Assembly: GCF_001015195.1 (NCBI RefSeq)
Contig: NZ_LDES01000074.1
Coordinates: 20,219 to 84,218 of the forward strand
Direction of reading: 5' to 3'
DNA: 64,000 bases
Source of the DNA: Sphingomonas sp. Y57
Lineage (GTDB): Bacteria > Pseudomonadota > Alphaproteobacteria > Sphingomonadales > Sphingomonadaceae
This document shows, in pieces, positions 18,965-27,626 of the stretch. The notes below the pieces were generated by a model, which was not told the origin of the DNA, searched no databases, and saw only the letters and a list, made by a program, of their open reading frames with translations. Both the position numbers and the translations under genes were made by a program. Each line of letters opens with the position of its first letter. The stretch's first letter is position 1.

Positions 18965-20035
18965 TCAGGCCGCGATGGCGGCGGAATGGGACGGTGCAAG
19001 CCAGCTCAATCCCTCGGACAGGCGGCCGCTCGCTATGTGGTCCTGCAGTACCCGCAGCCGGATCAGCGGCGAGCCGCGGAAATCGGGATCGGCGAACCCC
19101 ATGCGGCGCATGCCGGCGATCAGTTCGTCGATCGACCTCGACAACGTCACCGTCGGCAGGTGTCGCGGTGCGAGCCGCGCGAAAGCACCGAAGTCGACCT
19201 GATAAGACCGGCTGTCGGCAGGCGCTTCGGTGTTGATGCTGACGCTGGTGCCCGGCAACGCGGCGGCGACCGCGCCGGCCAGGTCGCGGACCTGGTAATT
19301 TGCGCTGCCGATACCGGCGTTGACCACCAGGAAGCCGCCACCATTATCGGCCGGGCGGGTCGCCGCCCATTCGATCGCGCGCGCCATGTCCGCGGTGTCG
19401 ATCAGCGGACGCCAGGGCGTGCCGTCGCTCAGGACCGCGATCTGCCCGCTGCTCAGCGCGCAGGCGACGAAATCGTTGAGGACGAGGTCGAGCCGCAGCC
19501 GGTCGGACATGCCGCAGGCCGTGGCGAACCGCAGGCAGGTGACGACCATCTCGCTGCTGATCGCCTCAAGCTCCTGCTCGGTGCCGACCTTCGACGCCGC
19601 ATAGTCGGTGACGGGATTGAGCGGATCGCCCTCTCGACGCGGGCCGCCCTCGGCTACGCCGTAGACGCTGCAGCTCGACGCGAAAACGAAATTCCGGACA
19701 CCGGCTGCTGCGGCGAGGCGGCCGATCCGGGCCGACGCATCCTGGTTGATTGCCCGGGTAACCGCCGCGAAGCGACTGCCCATCGGATCGTTCGACACGG
19801 CGGCGAGGTGGACGACCGCGTCATAGCCTTTGAGCGCGCCTTCATCGAGATCGCGGACGTCACCGAAGAACTGGCGGTCCAGCTTGCGTTCGGGCAATTC
19901 GGTCGCCCCGGTCAGGCAATGGGCGAAATAGCCATTGTCGAAGCCGTCGATCGTCGCTGCCGGAAAGACCTCCCGGAAATGCCGGACCACGGCCGGGCCG
20001 ACATAGCCCATGTTGCCGGTGACGAGGATACGCAT
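18965..20035 (-). CDS. NAD-dependent epimerase/dehydratase (extended SDR)
   Basis: 356 residues. N-terminal MRILVTGNMGYVGPAVVRHF (TGxxGxxG NAD loop), VVHLAAVSNDP, active-site SSCSVYG and YAASKVGTE (Tyr-x3-Lys). First gene of the minus-strand operon that includes rfbF, so it probably acts on CDP-glucose or its product as dehydratase, epimerase or reductase. The ATG at 20035 is chosen for the Rossmann motif and an AGGAAG ribosome site; longer forms have no support. Upstream lies the 980-base AT-rich spacer that must hold the operon promoter. Confidence 0.87.
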   Translation of the reverse strand: MRILVTGNMGYVGPAVVRHFREVFPAATIDGFDNGYFAHCLTGATELPERKLDRQFFGDVRDLDEGALKGYDAVVHLAAVSNDPMGSRFAAVTRAINQDASARIGRLAAAAGVRNFVFASSCSVYGVAEGGPRREGDPLNPVTDYAASKVGTEQELEAISSEMVVTCLRFATACGMSDRLRLDLVLNDFVACALSSGQIAVLSDGTPWRPLIDTADMARAIEWAATRPADNGGGFLVVNAGIGSANYQVRDLAGAVAAALPGTSVSINTEAPADSRSYQVDFGAFARLAPRHLPTVTLSRSIDELIAGMRRMGFADPDFRGSPLIRLRVLQDHIASGRLSEGLSWLAPSHSAAIAA

Positions 20036-21015
20036 AAACACTTCCTTTCCAGATAAGCCACTGCCGGAAGCGCGAGCTCCGGCGCCCCCCGGCACAGTCG
20101 ATCGACCGGTGCCGTCTTCGGATTCCATCCGAAAACGCCGCCGGCACATCCCTGAGTAACTTCAGGTCAGGACAAACCTTGGATCGGTTTCGTAATGTCC
20201 AAATAGGATCATGAACCGATCAACACGTCAACCAAAATTGTGCAGTGCACCCAAATTATTCAGCTAAAATCCTGAAATATTTTTAATATTCAGAAAACCC
20301 ATATCAGTAGTTCTGCATTTTCAACTTCGGAATTTGCCGCACATAAGGCTATCCATCGAATTTTCGACAGAACCGCCCATGGTTCAATCTAACATTATTT
20401 AAAACTGGCTAGGCCAGATGCCGGGGGCCAAAATCACCAGCGTGACGGAACGACGAACGTCATCCATCCGAGATCAACACTCTGCCGGGATTTTCCGGGT
20501 ATCGTCGCCATATCCGCGTCAGAATCTTACTACGCAACAGAACCCCTTCTCACTGCGATCACAGGAGGCCGATTCGCCTCTGCAACCTTTCCGCCACCCC
20601 GCTGCAGTTACAGCAAATAAGTTTGAGTCTTTCCATTTCAATTTTATAGATTTCACAGTCGAAACCATCAACTCAACGATAGAATATGCCGTCTTATCGT
20701 TTCGGATGATGCCCTGTATCGGAGTGCACACTCACATCTCGTCTGATGCAGCCTGACGATCGTTATTCAACAGAGGGGATTCGGAAAGTATGACCTTACC
20801 ACCTACTTTCCGTTCGCCCCTCATTTCGACCATTTGATCGCCGAAAGATTATATCCGTCGCGAAAGATCGTCCGCCTGCCATGACGGCAGGGCCGCTGGT
20901 CGCATCGCATCTCGCTTTTCCCGCAGGACGCGATCAGCTTGCCGGCCTTGCGATCCGACGCGCGGCAATTGGCGCCGCCGCGCGTTCTGGGCGATCGCTA
21001 AGGAGTATGCGTACC
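20036..21015. other. Long AT-rich non-coding spacer with repeated half-sites
   Basis: About 980 bases without a convincing gene; an open frame at 20418-20756 (+) lacks a ribosome site and any recognisable motif. Bases 20160-20400 are markedly AT-rich. Within them are TTATTCAG (20256-20263), its near-inverse CTGAAATA (20272-20279) and ATATTCAG (20286-20293), plus GTGCA-G-TGCAC (20240-20250). These sit 205-260 bases upstream of the SDR-rfbF operon and could be binding sites for a regulator of it. No RNA gene was recognised. Confidence 0.5.
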
Positions 21016-21795
21016 ATGATCGTCGGCAGCGCCCCACCACCGGATCCAGTGCGCCAGCCGGCGACCCGCCTGTTGCTGGCCGACGTCCGTCAGGACATGG
21101 CCGCGATCTTCGGTGAGCCCGAAGCAGGGGAAGCCCCGCTCCCGCGCACAATCCCGATCGCGGTCAGGGGCTCTGCCACTCCCGTCGGCAACCGGAGGGT
21201 GATAGCAGGCCCTCTGCTCGCCGCCGCGGCTGCAGGCCTGCTGATCGGAATCGCCGGCGCTGGCGGTCTTGGTCTCGTCGATCTTCGCGACCGCTCGGCA
21301 TCCCCTGCCGCCCTGGCACCCGCCACCGGCGTCGCCCAGAATCCGTTCGAAGGATCGCCGTCCCCGGTCCCGGCGCCGAAAGCGACCGAGACGGCCGGAG
21401 CCCCTTCCCCCTCCACCCGCGCGGACAACAAGGAACCGGCCCGCGCGGAACCCAAGGCGGGTTCCACGCCGGCCCGCCCCGCCGCCAAGTCAAAGAGCGA
21501 GAAAACCGTCAAAACGGCCAAGAGACCCGCCGGATGCGAAGGCGATCGGCTCGAACAGGCCTGGTGCATGCGCCCGGACATATTGGCGGCGGACCGCCGG
21601 CTACGCCGCGCCTATGCCGAAGCCATCCACCAAGGAGTCGAGCGCCGCTTCCTCGTCGAGCATCAGCGCCGCTGGACGCGTCTGCGCAACCGCGCCACGC
21701 GCGATCCCAGAGGCGTCCTGCAAGGCTATGACGAACTGGCCGGCGATCTGGAACGCCTGTCGATCAATGGCCGCGCCGTGGACCGTATCCGATGA
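21016..21795 (+). CDS. Single-pass membrane protein with Cys-containing C-terminal domain, unknown function
   Basis: About 259 residues. A cytoplasmic N-terminal part is followed by one hydrophobic segment (RVIAGPLLAAAAAGLLIGIA), a long Pro/Ala/Lys-rich linker, then a C-terminal domain from CEGDRLEQAWCMRP to LAGDLERLS. Two Cys residues and the RLRRAYAEAI...RRWTRLRNR helix pattern recall small periplasmic LprI/DUF1311-like domains, but the match is weak. The start is uncertain: AGGAG is 10 bases from the ATG at 21016 and one base from the ATG at 21007. The stop overlaps the phosphatase start (ATGA), so the two are co-translated and may act together. Confidence 0.68.
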   Translation: MIVGSAPPPDPVRQPATRLLLADVRQDMAAIFGEPEAGEAPLPRTIPIAVRGSATPVGNRRVIAGPLLAAAAAGLLIGIAGAGGLGLVDLRDRSASPAALAPATGVAQNPFEGSPSPVPAPKATETAGAPSPSTRADNKEPARAEPKAGSTPARPAAKSKSEKTVKTAKRPAGCEGDRLEQAWCMRPDILAADRRLRRAYAEAIHQGVERRFLVEHQRRWTRLRNRATRDPRGVLQGYDELAGDLERLSINGRAVDRIR

Positions 21796-22586
21796 CGACG
21801 GCTTCCTATCGCCCACCCGCCCCGCGCAACGCAGCAACCGCGAGGATCGACGGGCAGCTCGTTTATGCGATCGGCGACATCCATGGCAGCTACCTGCTGC
21901 TGCGCGACCTGCTCGCGCGGATCGCTGCGGACGCCGCAACCAGCGCACGGGGCCGCCGGCCGATCATCATCATCCTCGGCGACCTCATCGATCGCGGCCC
22001 CCATTCGGCTCAGGTCGTCGAAGCGGTGACCTGGCTGCAGCGTCAGCATCGGTTCGAGGTGCGGTTGCTGATGGGCAACCACGAACGGGCGATGATCGAA
22101 TTCCTCGACCGTCCCGCCGAGGCGAGCGAATGGCTGCTGTTCGGCGGCGATGCGACATTGCGCTGCTACGGCGTCGAACCGCCCGGGCCGGGCGCACCCG
22201 CCGCGGCGCTGATCGCCGCGCGCGACGCCCTGCTCCAGCGAATGCCGGCCGCTCACCTGCTCTGTCTGCAGCAGGCGTTCCCGATGATGACGCTGGGCGA
22301 TTACGCCTTCGTCCACGCTGGCATTCGCCCCGGCCGCTCCCTCACCGAACAGGATGAGGGCGACGTTCTATGGATCGGGGCCGAGTTCACCGCCTCGACC
22401 GAGCGCTTCGAGAAGATCGTCATCCATGGCCACAGTATCACCGAGGAGGTCCAGTGGCCCGGCAACCGGATCGGGATCGACACGGGGGCCTATCGCAGCG
22501 GGATTTTGACCGCGCTCAGGATCGAAGACGACTGGCTGCGGCTGATCCAGACCGGCAGGGACGCGCTGCCTGCCGCCGCTGCCTAG
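21792..22586 (+). CDS. Metallophosphoesterase, PPP-type serine/threonine phosphatase-like
   Basis: 264 residues with the full calcineurin-like metal site: YAIGDIHGSYLLL, ILGDLIDRGPHS, LMGNHERAM and VIHGHSITEE. Cytoplasmic, with no signal peptide. Similar to bacterial PrpA/ApaH-type phosphatases that dephosphorylate Ser/Thr/Tyr residues or dinucleotide polyphosphates. Coupled by ATGA overlap to the membrane protein upstream. A link to the Wzc tyrosine kinase of the nearby polysaccharide locus is possible but is only inference. Confidence 0.9.
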   Translation: MTTASYRPPAPRNAATARIDGQLVYAIGDIHGSYLLLRDLLARIAADAATSARGRRPIIIILGDLIDRGPHSAQVVEAVTWLQRQHRFEVRLLMGNHERAMIEFLDRPAEASEWLLFGGDATLRCYGVEPPGPGAPAAALIAARDALLQRMPAAHLLCLQQAFPMMTLGDYAFVHAGIRPGRSLTEQDEGDVLWIGAEFTASTERFEKIVIHGHSITEEVQWPGNRIGIDTGAYRSGILTALRIEDDWLRLIQTGRDALPAAAA

Positions 22587-22587
22587 C

Positions 22588-22731
22588 TCAATGCGTCAGA
22601 TAGCGGATGGCGAGCCATGCGCCGCCCAGCACGATCCCCCAGCTGCCCACGGCAAGCGCTATGCCGAGAAGCACGCGCACCGCGCCGGAAAAGCGGGGCT
22701 CGGTTTCGCTGGTGGTAACGGGCTGCTCCAT
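22588..22731 (-). CDS. Small single-pass membrane protein, hypothetical
   Basis: 47 residues: a polar start MEQPVTTSETEPRF, then one strong membrane helix (VRVLLGIALAVGSWGIVLGGAWLAI, about residues 20-43). Convergent with the phosphatase, one base between stops. The frame stays open upstream to 22902 without a convincing ribosome site, so the start is unsure. No family recognised. Confidence 0.45.
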   Translation of the reverse strand: MEQPVTTSETEPRFSGAVRVLLGIALAVGSWGIVLGGAWLAIRYLTH

Positions 22732-23102
22732 TCGCCGACGCAAATAGGCGCGCAAGCTACGGGCCGGGGAACTGGTGGAACCCACCGAAAGGAAAGTGGC
22801 GCCGAGGGGCCGCCGCTGGTCGCCCTCTCCGCCCCCCGTCTCGGTCTTGTCCGGCGCGCGTTCCACGCCACGGGGTGTAAATGCATCTCCGGTCGCGGGC
22901 AAGGTGCGTTTACCCTTGGAGTATTACCTAGGCGACGGGCGAAACGACTCCGGCGCGGCATCGAGTCATTGAGACGATCGCTTCATTCTTCGCGACGGAC
23001 CGAGCCGAAACATCTTGGAAAACAGTCATTTTGCACTGCATCATTTCGATGGGGGACGATATCCGGCCGCGCGGTGCGGTCCGCAGGATCATCCGGTGTC
23101 CC
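22732..23102. other. Spacer upstream of the two-domain glycosyltransferase
   Basis: About 370 bases, with no RNA gene, repeat or confident promoter seen. A moderately AT-rich stretch (22905-23045) is the likeliest place for the promoter of the glycosyltransferase-ugd pair. In-frame upstream ATG codons at 23031 and 23049 could extend the glycosyltransferase, but the sequence before its conserved start looks non-coding. Confidence 0.4.
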
Positions 23103-25379
23103 ATGACAAGCAATACCACCCAACCGCCGACCGTCAGCATCATCATGGCCTGCTTCAATGCCGCGCCCTATCTGCGCGCCTCTGTCGGCTCGGCGCTCGG
23201 CCAGTCGCTGCGCGAGATCGAACTCATCATCGTCGACGACGGATCGAGCGACGGATCGGTCGCGATAGGCCACGAGTTGGCGGCATCCGATCACCGGGTG
23301 CAGTTCCACCACATGGCGCGTAACGGCGGCCCGGCCGCGGCACGCAACCATGCGCTCAGGCACGCCCGCGGTCGCTTCGTCGCGATCCTCGACAGCGACG
23401 ACCTGATGCATCCCGACCGGCTGAAGCGCCTCGTCGCCGTCGCCGAGGCGATCGAGGCCGACATCGTCGCCGACGACCTGATCGTCTTCGACGATGCCGA
23501 TCGGTCGCCGCCCGAAAGCTTCTTCCGCGGCTCCAGGGCGCGCCGGGGCGGATGGGTCACACTGACGGACTATTTCCGCGAGACCAGACTCTATGGCCGG
23601 TCACCCAATCTCGGTTTCCTGAAGCCCCTGATCCGGCGCGACCTGATCACCGCCAACGGCATCCGCTACGACGAAGGGCTGCGTATCGCGGAGGATGATG
23701 ATCTAATCGTCCAGCTTCTACGCGCCGGGGCCCGCTACAGGACGATCCCGGAGGCCGGCTATTTCTACCGCAAGCACGGCAGCTCGATCTCGCACCGTCT
23801 GTCGCTGGCCGATGCCGAGGCGATGATGATGGCGAGCGAGCGGCTGGCGGCAGATCTGCACGATGCCCCGGCCCCTATCAGGCGCGCGCTCGCCCGACGC
23901 AATCGCTCGATCCGCGCCGCCCGCGACTTCACCATGGCAATCGAAGCGCTCAAGGCGCGTCGGCCCGTGGCCGCGGCGGGTTTGATGTGCGGTCATCCGC
24001 GCTCCATCCCCCTGTTCCGCATGCCGGTCGCGGCACGGCTCGGCCGGCTCAAGGCGGGCGGGCGCGCTCCCGCGGCGGCCTCTCCGCCCGCTATCGCGCC
24101 AAGGGTTTGCTTCATCAGCAACCAACGCCTGATCGGCGCCACCAACGGCAGTTCCGCCTATCTGATCGATCTGGCCAGGGCGACGCGCGCGGCGGGCCGG
24201 GAACCGCATCTGGTACAGCCATCACCGGCCATCTTCGGACGCCTGCCCTTCTTCCGCTTGCGACCGGAGATGTCGGTGTTCGCAAGCCATCACGTCCGCG
24301 GCGCCTGGCGGGTCGGCGACTGGGTCGTCGCCCGCAATCCGCGCGTTCATCTGAACGCGGCCATCGGCATCGCCCGACGCATCGCACGACGGATGGGGAT
24401 CGCGGCGGCGTGGACCCGCGACCGGCCGGCACCCTATGCTGTCGCCGCCCGCTGGACCAAGGCCGATCAGCTCTTCGTTACCGGCCATGCCCGCCCCCGC
24501 GCCGACATCGTCGTCGCGGACTATATGTTCCAGTCGCGCGCCTTTCCCTTCGTGGCGCGGCCGGACACGCCGACCGCGATCGTGATGCACGACCTGTTCC
24601 ACGCCCGCTCCGACGGGTTCGCGGCGACCGGAGGCGGCGACAGCGTCGCCGCGATCGGCCGCGACGCGGAACTGGCGCTGCTCGACCGCGGCGACGCGGT
24701 GATCGCGATCCAGCAGGCCGAAGCCGCTTTCGTCCGGCGGGAACTGCCCGACAGGGAGGTGATCCTGGCGCCGATGGCTGCCGAACCGGTCGCTGCGGCC
24801 CAGCCGGGCGAGGACGACCGGTTGCTGTTCGTCGGGAGCAATACGGCACCCAATGTCCACGGCCTACGCTGGTTCTTCGATCGGGTATGGCCGGCGATCC
24901 GAGCCGCGCGACCGGCAGCGACGCTCGACGTCGCGGGATCGGTAGCCGCTGCCTTCCCCCAAGGTGGTCCAGCGGGCGTCCGCTTCCTCGGCCTTGTCGA
25001 CGACCTCGCGCCCCTCTATGCGGGCGCCGGTGTCGTGATCTCGCCCCTGATCCAGGGGTCGGGCCTCAAGATCAAGCTGATCGAGGCGCTGGCCCAGGGA
25101 AAGGCGACGGTCGCGACCGGTGTCACGCTGCAAGGCGTCGAGGAGATTGCCAGCCAAGCGGTCGCGAAGGCCGACGATCCGATCCCGTTCGCCGATGCGG
25201 TCATCGGCCTGCTGCAGGCCAAGACCGCGCGCGCGACGCTCGCGGCTAAGGCTCTGGACACCGCGCGAGTCCATTTTTCCGGTGACGCATGCTATCGGGC
25301 GTACCGGAACTGGCTTGCGAAGATTACCCCCACCCACCTCTCCCAAGTCAGCAACGAGGAGGCAAGATTATGCGCCTGA
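23103..25379 (+). CDS. Two-domain glycosyltransferase, GT2 fused to GT4-like
   Basis: 758 residues. The N-terminal GT2 domain (about 10-250) has TVSIIMACFNAAPYLRAS, IVDDGSSDGS and AILDSDDLMHPDR. The C-terminal domain (about 365-745) is GT-B/GT4-like: VCFISNQRLIGATNGSSAYL at its start, then LLFVGSNTAPNVHGLRWFFD and the donor-site stretch VVISPLIQGSGLKIKLIEAL. One chain with two transferases suggests two successive sugars added to the same acceptor. The start at 23103 has no strong SD. The stop overlaps ugd by 10 bases, so supply of UDP-glucuronate and its use may be coupled. Confidence 0.87.
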   Translation: MTSNTTQPPTVSIIMACFNAAPYLRASVGSALGQSLREIELIIVDDGSSDGSVAIGHELAASDHRVQFHHMARNGGPAAARNHALRHARGRFVAILDSDDLMHPDRLKRLVAVAEAIEADIVADDLIVFDDADRSPPESFFRGSRARRGGWVTLTDYFRETRLYGRSPNLGFLKPLIRRDLITANGIRYDEGLRIAEDDDLIVQLLRAGARYRTIPEAGYFYRKHGSSISHRLSLADAEAMMMASERLAADLHDAPAPIRRALARRNRSIRAARDFTMAIEALKARRPVAAAGLMCGHPRSIPLFRMPVAARLGRLKAGGRAPAAASPPAIAPRVCFISNQRLIGATNGSSAYLIDLARATRAAGREPHLVQPSPAIFGRLPFFRLRPEMSVFASHHVRGAWRVGDWVVARNPRVHLNAAIGIARRIARRMGIAAAWTRDRPAPYAVAARWTKADQLFVTGHARPRADIVVADYMFQSRAFPFVARPDTPTAIVMHDLFHARSDGFAATGGGDSVAAIGRDAELALLDRGDAVIAIQQAEAAFVRRELPDREVILAPMAAEPVAAAQPGEDDRLLFVGSNTAPNVHGLRWFFDRVWPAIRAARPAATLDVAGSVAAAFPQGGPAGVRFLGLVDDLAPLYAGAGVVISPLIQGSGLKIKLIEALAQGKATVATGVTLQGVEEIASQAVAKADDPIPFADAVIGLLQAKTARATLAAKALDTARVHFSGDACYRAYRNWLAKITPTHLSQVSNEEARLCA

Positions 25380-26725
25380 CGATCATCGGTACGGGCTATG
25401 TTGGAATCGTCTCGGCGGCTTGTTTCTCCGAATTCGGCCATGTCGTCACCTGCGTCGACATCGATGCGAACCGGATCGCCGAGTATAATGCCGGCCATGT
25501 CCCGATCTTCGAGCCGGGACTGGGCGACCTGATCAACCGCAACGTCAAGGGCGACCGCCTGTCGTTCACGACCGACCTCGCCGAAGGGGTCAAGGATGCA
25601 GAGGCGGTATTCATCGCCGTGGGAACCCCGTCGCGCCGCGGCGACGGCCATGCCGATCTCAGCTATGTCTTCGCCGCCGTCCGCGACCTTGCCAAGTTGG
25701 TCCCCGAAGGCTGCGTCATCGTCAACAAGTCGACCGTGCCGGTCGGCACCGCGAGCGAGGTCGAGGCGATCCTTGCCGAGGTGGTGCCGGGCAAGACGGT
25801 GCATGTCGTTTCCAATCCCGAATTCCTGCGCGAAGGATCGGCGATCGAGGACTTCCTGCGCCCGGATCGCGTCGTGGTCGGCGTGTCGAGCGACGCTGCG
25901 CGCAAGGTGATGGCCGAGATCTACCGCCCGTTGTTCCTGCGCGAGACGCCGATCCTTTTCACCGACTGCCGCACCGCAGAGGTGATCAAATATGCCGCCA
26001 ACGCCTTCCTGTCGGTAAAGATCGCCTTCATCAACGAGATCGCCGATCTGTGCGAAACGGTTGGCGCCGACGTGAAGGGTGTCGCCAAGGGGATCGGCAT
26101 GGATCGCCGCATCGGCAACAAGTTCCTGAACCCGGGGCCGGGCTATGGCGGCTCCTGTTTCCCGAAGGACACGCTGGCGCTGCTGCGGACGGCCGAACAG
26201 GCCAATGCCAAGCTTCGTATCGTCCAGGCGACCGTCGACGCCAACGACGATCGGAAGAAGGAAATGGCGCGCCGCGTCATCGCCGCCTGCGGCGGCAGCG
26301 TAGAAGGCAAGACGATCGGCATCCTCGGCCTTACCTTCAAGCCCAACACGGACGACATGCGCGACGCGCCCAGCCTGGTCGTCATCCCCGAATTGCAGAA
26401 GGCCGGCGCCAGGGTCCGGGCCTATGATCCCGAGGGCCGCGCGGCCGCCGAAAAGATGCTGGCGGGTGTCGAGTTCGTGAGCAATGCCTATCAGGCGGTC
26501 GAGGACGCGGCCGCGGTGGTGCTGTTGACCGAGTGGAACGAGTTCCGGGCCCTCAACCTCGAGCGTGTCCGCGGACTGCTACGCAATCCGCTCTTCATCG
26601 ACCTGCGCAACGTCTACGAGCCCGAGGACATGGCGCGCGCCGGCTTCCACTATATCTCGATCGGTCGCAGCCCGGCCGGACCGAAGGAAGATATCGCGCG
26701 CCCCGCCGCTGTCACGGCCGCCTGA
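25370..26725 (+). CDS. ugd: UDP-glucose 6-dehydrogenase
   Basis: 451 residues. Oxidises UDP-glucose to UDP-glucuronate with 2 NAD+. N-terminal MRLTIIGTGYVGIVSAACF NAD fold, VGTPSRRGDGHADL, EFLREGSAIEDF, AEVIKYAANAFLS and active-site Cys in GPGYGGSCFPKDT. The ATG at 25370 has GAGGAGG upstream and overlaps the glycosyltransferase stop. Glucuronate is common in sphingan-type polymers, which fits the neighbouring assembly genes. The 3' end overlaps the convergent GH16 gene by 14 bases. Confidence 0.97.
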   Translation: MRLTIIGTGYVGIVSAACFSEFGHVVTCVDIDANRIAEYNAGHVPIFEPGLGDLINRNVKGDRLSFTTDLAEGVKDAEAVFIAVGTPSRRGDGHADLSYVFAAVRDLAKLVPEGCVIVNKSTVPVGTASEVEAILAEVVPGKTVHVVSNPEFLREGSAIEDFLRPDRVVVGVSSDAARKVMAEIYRPLFLRETPILFTDCRTAEVIKYAANAFLSVKIAFINEIADLCETVGADVKGVAKGIGMDRRIGNKFLNPGPGYGGSCFPKDTLALLRTAEQANAKLRIVQATVDANDDRKKEMARRVIAACGGSVEGKTIGILGLTFKPNTDDMRDAPSLVVIPELQKAGARVRAYDPEGRAAAEKMLAGVEFVSNAYQAVEDAAAVVLLTEWNEFRALNLERVRGLLRNPLFIDLRNVYEPEDMARAGFHYISIGRSPAGPKEDIARPAAVTAA

Positions 26726-27626
26726 CGGCGGCCGGGGGCCCGACGAACCGCCAGACGCGGATATGGTCGATCTCCATGCGTGCCGGCATTGCCGTCCGCG
26801 CATCGGGATCGCCCGGCCAGCTTCCGCCGATCGCGAGATTGGCTATCAGATACATCGGCTGGTTTGCGTCCGCTGTCGTCGGGATCGATGCGGTGCGAAT
26901 GCCGTCGACATAATAGTCCAGCGTCTCGGGCGTCCAGAGCACGGCATAGAGGTGGAACTGGTCGGCGGTGCCCGGCATCGTCACCTTGCGGGTGATCGAC
27001 TTCTGCCGTTTCGAATGCAGGCTATGGAAGACGGTGTCCGGTTTGTCGCCATGCGCCTCGAGAATATCGATCTCGGGCGGCCAGCCACCCTTGGCGGGCA
27101 ATAACCAGAAGGCCGGCCAGATCCCCTTGCCACCGGTCCAGCGGGCGCGGATCTCGAAATAGCCATAGGCCTGCTCGAAGCTGCACTTGGTGGTGATCAG
27201 CCCCGAACTGTAGCGCACCTGCGCCAGGGCGCTTCCGCGTATGTCGGGCGGCTGCTTCGCAATGGCTCCGTCGAGCTTCGCCTTCACGGAGGGCGAGAGG
27301 GGCCGGGCAATGATCACGAGCTTTCCGTCACGCACCTCAAAAGGCTGGACCCCGGCTCCGAGGAAATCGCGGTCGAAATAGATCTGCCGCTCGCGATTGC
27401 CATAGAGGCTGCGGTTCGCGATCGAGCCCGCCTTGCCGCAGGTCTTGTAGGCGGTGCGCCAGATATCGTCACGCAGCGCGCGGCCGTCGAATTCCTCGCT
27501 GAAGCTCATCTGCATGGGTAGTCCGCGCGGCGGACCGGAACGAGGCACGTCCTGTGGGCGGGCGATTGCGAGCGCTGCAACCGAACCGGCGAGTAGCACA
27601 AGGCCACCGATGATGTGGACACGCAT
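26712..27626 (-). CDS. Sec-exported GH16 glycanase (ExoK-like)
   Basis: 304 residues. N-terminal signal-like segment (MRVHIIGGLVLLAGSVAALA), then a GH16 domain with catalytic E185-I-D187-I-L-E190 in WPPEIDILEAHG and the lead-in GYFEIRARWTGGKGIWPAFW. No RTX repeats. It probably acts in the periplasm or just outside as an endo-beta-glucanase that trims the polymer made by the adjacent locus. The ATG at 27626 has GGAG six bases upstream. It is divergent from the priming transferase gene and shares its catalytic stretch with the RTX enzyme at 3189-5249. Confidence 0.92.
   Translation of the reverse strand: MRVHIIGGLVLLAGSVAALAIARPQDVPRSGPPRGLPMQMSFSEEFDGRALRDDIWRTAYKTCGKAGSIANRSLYGNRERQIYFDRDFLGAGVQPFEVRDGKLVIIARPLSPSVKAKLDGAIAKQPPDIRGSALAQVRYSSGLITTKCSFEQAYGYFEIRARWTGGKGIWPAFWLLPAKGGWPPEIDILEAHGDKPDTVFHSLHSKRQKSITRKVTMPGTADQFHLYAVLWTPETLDYYVDGIRTASIPTTADANQPMYLIANLAIGGSWPGDPDARTAMPARMEIDHIRVWRFVGPPAAVRRP

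Noticed and set aside
20418-20756. 112-codon open frame in the long AT-rich spacer
   Set aside because: No ribosome site, no motif, mixed composition; more likely chance in an AT-richer region.
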